Positions 16,492 to 23,519 of a stretch of 64,000 nucleotides of DNA are shown piece by piece. Position 1 is the first letter of the stretch, and each line of letters opens with the position of its first letter. Source of the DNA: a virus; the IMG/VR virus record IMGVR_UViG_3300046543_000082, positions 16,257 to 80,256 of that record; one strand, 5' to 3'. Under the pieces are notes generated by a model. The model saw only the letters and a program-made list of their open reading frames with translations, was not told the origin of the DNA and ran no database searches. A program made the translations under genes and the position numbers.

Positions 16492-16549
16492 ATTGTACGT
16501 TTTAAGAGGGTATGTGTGAACTAGCGAGACGTGAACGTTAGATGTTCAC
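16492..16549 (-). promoter_or_regulatory. Late promoter with GTGAAC half-sites
   Basis: Read on the minus strand: -35 TTCACA (16520-16515), 17-nt spacer, -10 TACAAT (16497-16492). Three GTGAAC half-sites lie at 16516-16521, 16531-16536 and, inverted, 16544-16549. The 58 bp 16469-16526 are identical to 56572-56629, although flanking sequence differs. Spacing of the three half-sites is also conserved. Probably the pR'-type late promoter and its regulator site. Confidence 0.65.
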
Positions 16550-16740
16550 ACTGACTCTTTGATATCCCATAGGTAGTTCGACATATCTTGAACGCTGTCA
16601 AGTTCGCTTTCTAGCGCGCCTTTGAGTTCTGCTGCGGATTCGGAAAACTCGCTACCGAGAGTCGCCTTCTCGATTTCCGACCTCAGCAGCATCGAATATC
16701 GAATCAGCTTCCCAGCAATCTCACGCGTGTTGTAGCTCAT
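16546..16740 (-). CDS. Small helical early protein, unknown
   Basis: 64 residues from the ATG at 16740, which has AGGA 6 nt upstream; a GTG four codons earlier is less likely. The sequence is helical and acidic (SEFSESAAELKGALESELDSVQDMSNYLWDIKESV). Its end lies at the edge of the late operator. It is absent from the second prophage, where the Q-like gene runs directly into the operator. Confidence 0.5.
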   Translation of the reverse strand: MSYNTREIAGKLIRYSMLLRSEIEKATLGSEFSESAAELKGALESELDSVQDMSNYLWDIKESV

Positions 16741-17128
16741 TTTCTTCCTCACGCTCTGCCACAGGTTGGCCTTCCATCATAGCCCGATATGCGCGGTGCG
16801 CCTCAGCGCGGAACGTGCGGAGCAGCCGATAGAAGTATGAGGTCGAGAATCCCATCTCGTGCGCGATCGCCTTGATGTTCTTGGCGCGGTGCAGGTAGAA
16901 GAGATAGAAGATGAACTTCGACTGGCTTTCCTTCTGAGCGAGAACTGACAAGTTGAAGTAGCTCAGGTTCGCGCTCAGCAGCGCGTCAGGCACTTCGCCG
17001 CCTCCAGATGGTCCGCGCATACGTGCGAGGATGTTGGCAGGCACAGGAGGCGCGAATAGGCGCCGGGAACGATGCCATTCGGCCCAGCGGAGGCAGAACA
17101 GGTGCAATTCTTGGTTTTCTTCGGTCAT
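16721..17128 (-). CDS. HTH protein, candidate late-gene (Q-type) antiterminator
   Basis: 135 residues. N-terminal HLFCLRWAEWHRSRRLFAPPVP, then a helical core, and at ~90-120 a helix-turn-helix AIAHEMGFSTSYFYRLLRTFRAEAHRAY. Nearly identical to 56649-57044 apart from the C-terminus. It is the last conserved gene of the early operon and lies directly upstream of the late promoter/terminator pair, the position of Q in lambdoid phages. No Pfam name recalled with certainty; the Q role is inferred from context. Confidence 0.6.
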   Translation of the reverse strand: MTEENQELHLFCLRWAEWHRSRRLFAPPVPANILARMRGPSGGGEVPDALLSANLSYFNLSVLAQKESQSKFIFYLFYLHRAKNIKAIAHEMGFSTSYFYRLLRTFRAEAHRAYRAMMEGQPVAEREEENELQHA

Positions 17129-17403
17129 TTTCTACCCCCGTAAAGTCGTTCGATCGTCGCCGCTAGGCAATCTAGTTCGCTTACTTTCACCACTTCCCAC
17201 ATGCGGCGCTGGCCGTGGATTCCGTTGAAGCTTCCCTGATGACAGTCTTTGCAGAGAGGAATCACGCAGAATCCTGGGCTTTTCCTTCCTGGCGTGCGGC
17301 CGGCGAGGATGTGATGCGCATCGCTCGGGCCATGCGTGCCGCATACTGCGCAGTCGAGTTCCTTCACGCGCGCAATGTGAAGTCGTTCGGCTGCGGCGGT
17401 CAT
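17125..17403 (-). CDS. Ref-like RecA-dependent HNH nuclease
   Basis: 92 residues from the ATG at 17403 (ATGA overlap with the NinB gene). Motifs LDCAVCGTHGPSDAHHI (CxxC, then HH), then PLCKDCHQGSFNGIHG give a zinc-finger HNH-type site as in the phage P1 Ref family, which cuts DNA at RecA-made displacement loops. It neighbours NinB, so the pair suggests a recombination or lesion-processing module. The second prophage carries an identical or nearly identical copy (57041-57319) without NinB. Confidence 0.7.
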   Translation of the reverse strand: MTAAAERLHIARVKELDCAVCGTHGPSDAHHILAGRTPGRKSPGFCVIPLCKDCHQGSFNGIHGQRRMWEVVKVSELDCLAATIERLYGGRK

Positions 17404-17801
17404 CCCTCGCTCCCGGAAAACCTCACCTCGTTGTCCGCTGCCCATGCCGTCACATATTCAATCAGGCTGTTCAGCCGCTTCACGCCCATCTGCGCCGACG
17501 ATTCCCGAATATTCACGAACTCGCCTTCCAAGCCTGGGACGATATCGGCGCCCAGCCCAGTCGCCACGGCGTGACCAGAGATAAAGATCACCTTCCATTC
17601 TGCGGGGGTACGCCTCTTGCCGTGAAAACCTATTTGCCTAGCGATGTCGGTGAACATGGCGTGAAGCTTGGCGTTTTGATCCAGCGTGCGCGTCTTGGGC
17701 TTCACTTCCACCACATAACCGGCCGGCGCTCGCGTAACCGCTCTGACAGCCATCTGACGAGCGGTATCGTGCACGAGCGAGAAGAACTGGCGGTCGCTCA
17801 T
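17400..17801 (-). CDS. ninB: NinB-like recombination protein
   Basis: 133 residues from the ATG at 17801. Motifs VVEVKPKTRTLDQNAKLHAMFTDIA (the R-S/T-x-x-QN core), GKRRTPAEWKVIFISGHA and MGVKRLNSLIEYVTAWAADNEVRF match lambda NinB/Orf, a single-strand DNA binding protein that helps RecA-independent recombination. It overlaps both neighbours by 4 bp. In the second prophage this slot holds an unrelated 114-residue gene. Confidence 0.75.
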   Translation of the reverse strand: MSDRQFFSLVHDTARQMAVRAVTRAPAGYVVEVKPKTRTLDQNAKLHAMFTDIARQIGFHGKRRTPAEWKVIFISGHAVATGLGADIVPGLEGEFVNIRESSAQMGVKRLNSLIEYVTAWAADNEVRFSGSEG

Positions 17802-18010
17802 GTCGGCTCCTGCATCGCCATCCGAGTAGGCCATTTCGCCTGAAGGAAACGCTGGCCTTCTTCCTTCCCGTATCCGTAGGCGGTTCGAAGCCTGTCCTTT
17901 TCCTCGTATGGCAGTCCATTCCAGTTCATGAAATTGAGGAAGTGCTCGAACAGGCAATCTGTCGTGTGCGAATATTTCCCCGGTTCAGCGCAGCCAGCGC
18001 AATCAGTCAT
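17798..18010 (-). CDS. Small cysteine-containing early protein
   Basis: 70 residues, beginning MTDCAGCAEPGKYSHTTDC with a C-x-x-C plus later Cys/His that could bind zinc, then a helical FEHFLNFMNWNGLPYEEKDRLRTAYGYGKEE. 4-bp overlaps on both sides. Unknown function. Confidence 0.55.
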   Translation of the reverse strand: MTDCAGCAEPGKYSHTTDCLFEHFLNFMNWNGLPYEEKDRLRTAYGYGKEEGQRFLQAKWPTRMAMQEPT

Positions 18011-18183
18011 TCCGCCTTCTCCTCAAGCACGCGAATCTCAACTGCCGGCCCGTGCGCCTCAAGCAGCGCGACCTGCGCCGCCAGCCATGTCTGCCAGTGC
18101 TTTTCCTTCACCGACGCCAGAAGGCAGCCGCCGGCTTCACGATAAAACTTCTCGAATTGCTCTCTTCCATTTAACGCGCTCAT
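18007..18183 (-). CDS. Small early protein conserved in both prophages
   Basis: 58 residues from the ATG at 18183: MSALNGREQFEKFYREAGGC followed by HWQTWLAAQVALLEAHGPAVEIRVLEEKAE. The copy at 57657-57848 is the same for the first ~50 residues and differs at the C-terminus, where recombination has joined another tail. Function unknown. Confidence 0.6.
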   Translation of the reverse strand: MSALNGREQFEKFYREAGGCLLASVKEKHWQTWLAAQVALLEAHGPAVEIRVLEEKAE

Positions 18184-18392
18184 TTCTGCTCCTCTGTAAG
18201 ACCACGCCAACGGTCCATTTCGTAGATGATCGGCGCACGAAGCATGTCGCGGTCGCTCAGCCGAAAGTCGCCAAGTTTCCAGTAGTAGCGGCGGTTCTTT
18301 TCGTCCGCTCCGTTCTGGTAAATAATCTCCACGTCGTACCAACCCTCTCGGATTGGCGGTGTAGCGCATGGAATCCATTCGGTAAGGTTCAT
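18180..18392 (-). CDS. Small conserved phage protein (WIPxxxPP type)
   Basis: 70 residues: NLTEWIPCATPPIREGWYDV, a Tyr-rich middle, RLSDRDMLRAPIIYEMDRWRGL. The opening WIPC..PPIREGWYDV resembles the DUF551-like phage proteins that open with a W-I-P motif. Residues are identical at 57982-58194. 4-bp overlaps with both neighbours. Confidence 0.6.
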   Translation of the reverse strand: MNLTEWIPCATPPIREGWYDVEIIYQNGADEKNRRYYWKLGDFRLSDRDMLRAPIIYEMDRWRGLTEEQK

Positions 18393-18475
18393 TTCTGCTC
18401 CGGTGCGGGCTTGGTCCAGTCACGGCGTTTCACGCCCATGACGGCGAAGTACGGATCGAAAGTGTCGGGAATCAT
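18389..18475 (-). CDS. 28-residue coupled early peptide
   Basis: MIPDTFDPYFAVMGVKRRDW then TKPAPEQK. ATGA overlaps at both ends (18472-18475 and 18389-18392). The second prophage has a 29-residue version (58191-58280) conserving MIP-x-x-FD and KRRDWTKP, with many silent and some coding changes, which supports real translation. Confidence 0.55.
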   Translation of the reverse strand: MIPDTFDPYFAVMGVKRRDWTKPAPEQK

Positions 18476-19077
18476 GCTGCCTCCTCGAAATCGCGCAAAG
18501 ACATGGACTGCTGGTACACGCGGCTTTCGTAGCGCCCTTTGATTGGTTTTGGCGGTTCCGCATCCAGAATCTGCGCCATCGCGACGGCAAAAACGTTGCT
18601 AACCAATTTCCCTTCCTTCATCCGTTGCTTGATCCAGCGGCGACGGTTGTATTCCTTACTCGTCTTGGCTGCGGGGCGCACGGCATCAGGTTTGTTGCCC
18701 CATGCGTAGACAGCCAAATAGGGGCCCGCCGTCCGGGTTCGGATCCATTCCGCGACGTGAATCTCTGCACGGTTACGCGATGCCTTCAGGAGTTCGCCTG
18801 CATGCTTGACATGGCATGAGTACTTGGCTACCACGTCGAGAGACGACATGGACGCGCCGGATTTCATCTCGCGATGCACGAGCGAAAGGATCGTCGAACG
18901 AGCATGCTCGTCTATCTTTCTGTTTCCAGAGATGCCGAGCGCCTGGGCGTGAAGCACAATCGCCCGCTCACCGCGATTCGGCAGGCGATGAAATCCTTCC
19001 TTGACCGGGCGCGAGCTCGCCCAAATTTCACGAAGGATCGCGTTTTCTTCTTCGCTCCAAAGCTTATGCTTGCTCAT
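18472..19077 (-). CDS. SANT/Myb-like plus winged-helix protein
   Basis: 201 residues from the ATG at 19077 (ATGA overlap). Residues ~1-50 (KLWSEEENAILREIWASSRPVKEG, then RGERAIVLHAQALGI) form a SANT/Myb-like helix bundle. The middle (~60-120) resembles a winged helix (SSLDVVAKYSCHVKHAGELLKASR). The C-terminus is basic. The 166-residue gene at 58621-59121 has the same two-part plan. A DNA-binding regulator or replication accessory is likely. Confidence 0.6.
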   Translation of the reverse strand: MSKHKLWSEEENAILREIWASSRPVKEGFHRLPNRGERAIVLHAQALGISGNRKIDEHARSTILSLVHREMKSGASMSSLDVVAKYSCHVKHAGELLKASRNRAEIHVAEWIRTRTAGPYLAVYAWGNKPDAVRPAAKTSKEYNRRRWIKQRMKEGKLVSNVFAVAMAQILDAEPPKPIKGRYESRVYQQSMSLRDFEEAA

Positions 19078-19586
19078 GCTGCGCTCCTGAATTCGTACCG
19101 TGCCGTTTTCTTCATCGGCGCCACGCCGACCACCTGGCCATCCCGCATCCGCTTCTCGATCTGATCCGACGCCCAAACGTATTTTCGCTTGCTCACCGTC
19201 TCCACCAGTTCCTCGAAGACGTGAATCCCGCCATTGACGGCCGTCAGCTCGTCGCCGGTACTTACCCTGCGACCCATCGCGAAGAACCGCTCCTGCACCG
19301 AAATAAGCGCGTTGCTGGCGTCATATACGGCTTGCAGACCGATGTGCTTATTTTTGGCTTGCTCGCACAACACGAGGCACACGTTGCAGGCGGTCACGAG
19401 CGCGCCCCAGTCGTCTTGTGTCGCTTCGCCCTTGGAGAGCGCCAGCGCGGCCATGTGCGTCGTCAGCAGTACTTTGTCCTTCAGTTCGCCCTTCAGCGGT
19501 TCGTCGCCTTCGAATAGCGTCGTGACCGTATCCTTAACTCCGGTTTTCGGCACATACTTACGTCTCGGTTTCCGATTTCCTGCCAT
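19074..19586 (-). CDS. Conserved early phage protein, unknown
   Basis: 170 residues: basic start MAGNRKPRRKYVPKTGVKDT, then long helices (HMAALALSKGEATQDDWGAL, QAVYDASNALISVQERFF) and a conserved-looking VWASDQIEKRMRDGQVVGV. Such proteins are frequent in betaproteobacterial phages between regulators and replication genes. Absent from the second prophage. No domain recognised. Confidence 0.6.
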   Translation of the reverse strand: MAGNRKPRRKYVPKTGVKDTVTTLFEGDEPLKGELKDKVLLTTHMAALALSKGEATQDDWGALVTACNVCLVLCEQAKNKHIGLQAVYDASNALISVQERFFAMGRRVSTGDELTAVNGGIHVFEELVETVSKRKYVWASDQIEKRMRDGQVVGVAPMKKTARYEFRSAA

Positions 19587-19601
19587 TTCTCCCTCCCCCG
19601 T

Positions 19602-19830
19602 TTAGTCTTCAAGCCCTGCCAGATAATCGATTGAGCATTCCAACACTTGAGCCATTTCCACCACGATCAAGAATTTCGGCATCGTGCCGCGGTTCTCGAC
19701 TGCAGTGATCGTGGAAACGTGAACTCCAACCTGAGCCGCGAAAATCGCGCAACGCGAACCCGCGTCGGACCCTTTCGGCTTTGAGCCGCTTTCCAAACTC
19801 GCCGAATCCAGGCTTGCGTGCGAATGCCAT
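19602..19830 (-). pseudogene. XRE-family HTH regulator broken by a 1-nt insertion
   Basis: The N-terminal frame from the ATG at 19830 reads MAFARKPGFGEFGKRLKAER-VRRGFALRDF, then leaves the family. From about 19740 the correct continuation AAQVGVHVSTITAVENRG...LECSIDYLAGLED lies in another frame. The intact copy at 59134-59361 reads straight through. Aligning both shows one extra C after GATTTT on the minus strand (near 19740). Either a true frameshift, a sequencing error or a recoding site; no slippery motif is obvious. Confidence 0.75.
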
Positions 19831-19839
19831 GACTGATCC

Positions 19840-20160
19840 TTATGACATGTCCGTAATGCGATGAATCCAGTTCTTAGTCTTGGGGCACCATTTCCAGCCT
19901 ATGACCCAAACTCCCCATCCGATCTTTCGAACCAGCGGCAGATTCGGTGATTCCGTGATCTTCGCTACCCGCGCTGCTACGTTCGTCCAACTCGTCGCCT
20001 GAACCGCCAACACTTCGCCATCTTTGAAACAGAGCTGGTCTATAAACCCGAGCAAGTCTTTTCGAATGTTGGCGCCCGGAATCCATCTCTCAGTCGTTTC
20101 GACCAGCCAGCCTTGCTCCTTCAGCAGTTCGGCAGTTAAAGCGGAAGGACTACGTTTCAT
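19840..20160 (-). CDS. PD-(D/E)XK-like small nuclease-fold protein
   Basis: 106 residues from the ATG at 20160, which has GGAGG 6 nt upstream. Sequence SPSALTAELLKEQGWLVETT, then ANIRKDLLGFID and EVLAVQATSW. The helix, the D-L-x-G-x-x-D strand and the following 'xVQxT' strand follow the plan of a PD-(D/E)XK fold with Q-x-T in place of E-x-K. The residues are kept in the 59372-59692 copy (VLGLQPTSW). Possibly a resolvase-type or degenerate nuclease. Confidence 0.5.
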   Translation of the reverse strand: MKRSPSALTAELLKEQGWLVETTERWIPGANIRKDLLGFIDQLCFKDGEVLAVQATSWTNVAARVAKITESPNLPLVRKIGWGVWVIGWKWCPKTKNWIHRITDMS

Positions 20161-20299
20161 CCTCATCCTCCGGGTCGGGCTGCTCCTCCCATTTCTCGAA
20201 GGCCCGTCGATCTCGCTCGCGCTGATTTTCCAATGGCTTACCAGCTTCGAAGGCGCCCAATATTTCGGCCATGTAGTCCTGGACGGGAATCAAACTCAT
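20150..20299 (-). CDS. Small acidic early protein
   Basis: 49 residues from the ATG at 20299 with GGAGG upstream and an ATGA overlap with the primase-helicase stop. MSLIPVQDYMAEILGAFEAG followed by a charged tail ending EQPDPEDEDET. Unknown; perhaps a modulator of the helicase. Confidence 0.5.
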   Translation of the reverse strand: MSLIPVQDYMAEILGAFEAGKPLENQRERDRRAFEKWEEQPDPEDEDET

Positions 20300-22074
20300 G
20301 CGGCCTCCGCTTTTGAGAAATGAAAAGCCGGACGCGGGTGCCAATCTGCACTCTGCGTGAACGTCAGCGAATCCTTATGGAACCAGAGCTTTAGCGCGCC
20401 TTCATAACCCGTCGCGCGCTGTTTATGGCAGTACAGGCGCGCATCTTCGGTATCTGGGCTAGGCTCACGCTCGATTTCCTTCTTCTTGTTCCGCCACACC
20501 GTGAAGACGTTATCGGCAAGGTCGGAAATTGCCCCGGTCCCCTTGATGTCGAGCTTGCCGGGTGCCTTCTCTTCCGATTCGCCTTTCCGTGCGTGTGCGA
20601 TCAGGTGGACGTGCACGTTGAAATCGTTCTTGAAGTCGCACAGAGCGTCGACGAACTGTTTCTGTCCCTTGTAATCGTCTTCTGCGATGCCGCATTTCAT
20701 CAACGAGTCGACAACGAAATGCGTAACGCGGTAACGCTTGGCGGCATAACGGAACGCCTCCATAAGCTTCTCTTGGCTGACGCTCCCCACATGGTCATAA
20801 AGCCACAGCGAGCCCGTCATCCACTCCGTAGCAGCCTTGACGAACGGAATCGGAGCTTTAAGCGTGGCGCAAGCCTGCGCGGTCAGTCTAAAGAGCAGCA
20901 TCTTCGGCTTGATTTCGCCCGAGAAAATGCAAATCCGCTCGCCGTTATTCATCAGGTTCACGAGAACGTTCCCTAGCAGGTCGCTCTTTCCGTGCCCGTT
21001 TATCCCGGTCCAGATCGACAATTCAGCCGGGCGCAGACGCACCCGATCCTGCCAAGTCGGCCACGGCATCGGCGAGCCAGTCATTCCGAGCGGCTGGCCG
21101 CTGAACATCTCTATCACGTCATCCAGGTACGCTTCGGGCGTCTTCAGGTCGGACGGCTCGATTCGCTTTGCCGCTGCAATCGCTTGGATGATCTCGTCAC
21201 GGTCGACGCCGGCCTGTAATGCCTCGTTTGCATCCTTCAGGCGGAAATCGACGATTCGGCAGCGCTCAATACCGAGGCGCGCGGCAACCTCACGCACACC
21301 CTTCTGCCCTGCCTCGTCGGCATCGAACCACAAGAAAATCTCTTGGAAGCGTTCCAGACGCTCGAAGTCCTGGTCGATCCACTGGTGATTGCCAGCGCCC
21401 TGATTAATCGACAGCGCGTCGAATCCCCACTGGTACAGGCTCATCGCATCGATCTCGCCTTCGACGATCAGAACCGCCTTCACGTCGTCCGTGATCAGGT
21501 CCCAACCGAACAAGCACGGCTCTGCGTTCGCAGCCTGCCACGTCTTTTTCTTGCCGTTCTCGTCACGCTTCAGCGCGAGGTGCTTGACGTTCACTAGTTC
21601 GTCGTCACGCAGGAACGGGAACACAATCGCGTCGTCTTCCTTCGAAGCGCCAACCTTGAACGCCTGGATCGTCTCCAGCGTCAGCTTTCGATCTTCGGTC
21701 AGGTAGGAAAGCACCCGACCTACGGGTTTCGTGACGGGCGGCTTAGACGGCTTCGCATAGACGCGCTTCGGGCCGGCAAAAGCCGGTTCGGAGATGCCGA
21801 GGTAGTTGCGGCACGCTTCGAACGCGTCACGCTTCGTAGACCCGTTCACCGCTGCCCAAAGGTCGATCAGATCGCCACCTTCACCAGTCGCGAAATCCTT
21901 CCAGACGCCAGCCTTGTTCCCGTTGATTCGTACCTTGAGCGAATCTCCTGCTTCGCCCTGCACGCTGCCAACGCACCACTCTGCCCCTGCGCGCTTTCCG
22001 TTCGGAAGCAACATGCCGGCAATAGCTTCAGCCTCTTGTGCGAGTCGATACGATGTTTCTGTCCAGTTGCTCAT
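20296..22074 (-). CDS. TOPRIM primase-helicase
   Basis: 592 residues. N-terminal region (~30-75, WCVGSVQGEAGDSLKVRI) resembles the DNA-binding front of phage primases without a classic zinc ribbon. TOPRIM: VEGEIDAMSLYQW (~204-216) and LWFDADEAGQ (~248-257). DnaB/RecA-type helicase: Walker A TGINGHGKSDLL (~356-367), Walker B HFVVDSLMKCG (~453), arginine-finger region KGTGAISDLADNVFTVWRN. This is the T7 gp4/Twinkle plan. It follows the replisome organiser by 2 bp. The second prophage uses a different primase and helicase pair. Confidence 0.85.
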   Translation of the reverse strand: MSNWTETSYRLAQEAEAIAGMLLPNGKRAGAEWCVGSVQGEAGDSLKVRINGNKAGVWKDFATGEGGDLIDLWAAVNGSTKRDAFEACRNYLGISEPAFAGPKRVYAKPSKPPVTKPVGRVLSYLTEDRKLTLETIQAFKVGASKEDDAIVFPFLRDDELVNVKHLALKRDENGKKKTWQAANAEPCLFGWDLITDDVKAVLIVEGEIDAMSLYQWGFDALSINQGAGNHQWIDQDFERLERFQEIFLWFDADEAGQKGVREVAARLGIERCRIVDFRLKDANEALQAGVDRDEIIQAIAAAKRIEPSDLKTPEAYLDDVIEMFSGQPLGMTGSPMPWPTWQDRVRLRPAELSIWTGINGHGKSDLLGNVLVNLMNNGERICIFSGEIKPKMLLFRLTAQACATLKAPIPFVKAATEWMTGSLWLYDHVGSVSQEKLMEAFRYAAKRYRVTHFVVDSLMKCGIAEDDYKGQKQFVDALCDFKNDFNVHVHLIAHARKGESEEKAPGKLDIKGTGAISDLADNVFTVWRNKKKEIEREPSPDTEDARLYCHKQRATGYEGALKLWFHKDSLTFTQSADWHPRPAFHFSKAEAA

Positions 22075-22076
22075 GA

Positions 22077-22793
22077 TCAGTTGTCGAACCGAATTCCGTT
22101 TTCGTCACGATCGCGTGCATATTCGCGATGCCCGTTCATCTGCCCTGCGTACTGCGCGAACTTTCTTGCTCCGAACAGCGTTTCCGGTCTCAGGAATTCG
22201 GCCATCTTCGGATCGTTCCCCCAGGCCCTTACCTTTCCGTCGATTACTGCCTTGATCTCGTCGACCGTGGCGCCTTCCCTGATTCGTGCCATCACAAGCT
22301 CTGTGTTCGCCTTCACATTCCTGAAAGATCGCCCTGACTTCTCATTCAGGTAATCGATGATTTCGGATGCAGGGTCCGGCTTGCCGGGCAATGTCTTTTC
22401 TGTCTCTGTCTCTGTCTCTGTCTCTGTCTCTTGTGCGGAAGCGCTACGCTTTGCTAGCGGCTTGCTAGCATCAGCTTGAGACTTGCTTGCATCAGACGCA
22501 AAGTCTTGATCCGTAAGCACTTCTAAAAAGCCGACTTCAATAAGAGGACCGAAATCAGGAGGGCCGCTCAGATATGCAACTCGCTGGATATAGCGAGGGT
22601 TATCCGGAATCTGATTGTCCGTAGCAGCTGCTAGCAACATGCAAGCAATTGCTAGCACCCTGCTAGCATCGTCTACAGAAACCCACGTTTCGCTAGCAAG
22701 AAGGTCGCGATGGAGTTTGATCCAAGGAGGATTTCTGTCCTTGTAGTGCTGGAAGCGCTCCCAGTTCTTGATGCGGTAGTACGTACCCATCAT
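22077..22793 (-). CDS. Replisome organiser / replication initiator
   Basis: 238 residues. N-terminus MGTYYRIKNWERFQHYKDRN-PPWIKLHRDLL is the winged-helix start of phage replisome organisers; the C-terminus (~155-225: EIIDYLNEKSGRSFRNVKAN, EFLRPETLFGARKF) is the conserved phage C-terminal (Phg_2220_C) domain. Between them is a linker with DASK repeats and an ETETETETET run. The linker and N-terminal DNA hold GCTAGC iterons, so this gene probably contains the origin, as lambda O does. It sits just before the primase-helicase. Confidence 0.8.
   Translation of the reverse strand: MMGTYYRIKNWERFQHYKDRNPPWIKLHRDLLASETWVSVDDASRVLAIACMLLAAATDNQIPDNPRYIQRVAYLSGPPDFGPLIEVGFLEVLTDQDFASDASKSQADASKPLAKRSASAQETETETETETEKTLPGKPDPASEIIDYLNEKSGRSFRNVKANTELVMARIREGATVDEIKAVIDGKVRAWGNDPKMAEFLRPETLFGARKFAQYAGQMNGHREYARDRDENGIRFDN
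22401..22430. repeat. TGTCTC hexanucleotide microsatellite
   Basis: Five tandem copies of TGTCTC inside the replisome organiser gene, encoding alternating Glu-Thr. Since the unit is 6 bp, slippage would alter the linker by two residues without breaking frame. Confidence 0.9.
22453..22697. repeat. GCTAGC iterons: candidate replication origin
   Basis: Exact GCTAGC occurs at 22453, 22464, 22630, 22651, 22662 and 22692, with degenerate relatives near 22483 and 22640. Within 22630-22667 the units are spaced 21 and 11 bp with the degenerate unit filling the gap, so about one per helical turn; 22453/22464 are again 11 bp apart. Six copies of one hexamer in 245 bp is far above chance. Location inside the initiator gene matches lambdoid origins. 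Confidence 0.6.
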
Positions 22794-22897
22794 TCCCCCT
22801 TCAGGTCAAACAGACTGAATGCCTTTACGACCGTGGTTGAGGAAATCCACCCCAGGCAGTACGCGCGCATCACGACTCGCTTCAAAACACTTTTCAT
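22790..22897 (-). CDS. 35-residue early peptide coupled to replisome organiser
   Basis: MKSVLKRVVMRAYCLGWISS-TTVVKAFSLFDLKGE. Its TGA overlaps the ATG of the replisome organiser (22790-22793), and it follows the RHH gene by 49 bp. Amphipathic and basic at the start. Small peptides of this type (…MRAYC.GW…KAF.L..LKG) precede replication genes in several phages of this host group, to my recollection. Confidence 0.5.
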   Translation of the reverse strand: MKSVLKRVVMRAYCLGWISSTTVVKAFSLFDLKGE

Positions 22898-22946
22898 GGC
22901 TACCCCAAGCTTTTTCTATGTGACGATCCGACTTTAGAGGGGTCCT

Positions 22947-23183
22947 TCAATCGCCCTCTTCAGGACCCATTCCAGCGACCATGAACATGCGGGTTTTATA
23001 TAACCTAGCTACATGTTCACGCCCATACACCCGAATCATCATCAATTCACGAATGAACTCGGAGGTTCCCATGCCTGCTTCGTAAGCCAGTCGGTCAAGT
23101 TCGTCTTTGGTCTCTTCGTCGACCCGAACCTTGACTTCAGCCGTCAATTTCCCGAGCGTGGTGGTGCGCCGTCCTAGTGCCAT
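22947..23183 (-). CDS. Ribbon-helix-helix DNA-binding protein
   Basis: 78 residues from the ATG at 23183 (GGGGAAGG just upstream; a weaker ATG lies at 23210). AEVKVRVDEETKDELDRLAY followed by EAGMGTSEFIRELMMIRVYG has the beta strand and two helices of an RHH/Arc-type fold. Second gene of the leftward early operon, so probably an early regulator. The second prophage carries a different RHH protein in the same slot (62883-63107). Confidence 0.6.
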   Translation of the reverse strand: MALGRRTTTLGKLTAEVKVRVDEETKDELDRLAYEAGMGTSEFIRELMMIRVYGREHVARLYKTRMFMVAGMGPEEGD

Positions 23184-23285
23184 GCCTTCCCCTATTTGGT
23201 TGTCGTCCATGTGACCTCGTAGTACTAAGGGCCGCTGTACGGCTCTGGCTATTGCTGTTGCGTGTGGGTGCTACGAGGCTGCGGG

Positions 23286-23486
23286 TTATGCCGCTGCTTG
23301 TTCTGTTGCGTGTTCTTCCAGGTCGGCGAAAAGCTCGGGCCTGACGAGTCGGAGCCATTGCAGACGCAGTTTCGGGATGCCCTTCTTGCGCCATCCGGAG
23401 ATCGACGCGGGTTCGATCTCGAAGTAATTAGCGGCCGCAGTCGTGCCGCCCATGCGGTCAATCACGGTGTTGGCTAAGGAAATCAT
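23286..23486 (-). CDS. Cro-like regulator (YdaS-type HTH)
   Basis: 66 residues. ANTVIDRMGGTTAAANYFEI then EPASISGWRKKGIPKLRLQWLRLVRPELF has the HTH of YdaS/Cro-like regulators that recognise operators between divergent genes. It is the first gene leftward of the operator region and opposite the repressor at 23625. Confidence 0.7.
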   Translation of the reverse strand: MISLANTVIDRMGGTTAAANYFEIEPASISGWRKKGIPKLRLQWLRLVRPELFADLEEHATEQAAA

Positions 23487-23519
23487 GGGGTGCCTCGCTG
23501 TTTAACTAGCCCCTATGTT

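Noticed and set aside
22401-22430. Phase-variation tract
   Set aside because: The repeat unit is 6 bp, so slippage cannot change frame; only linker length would vary.
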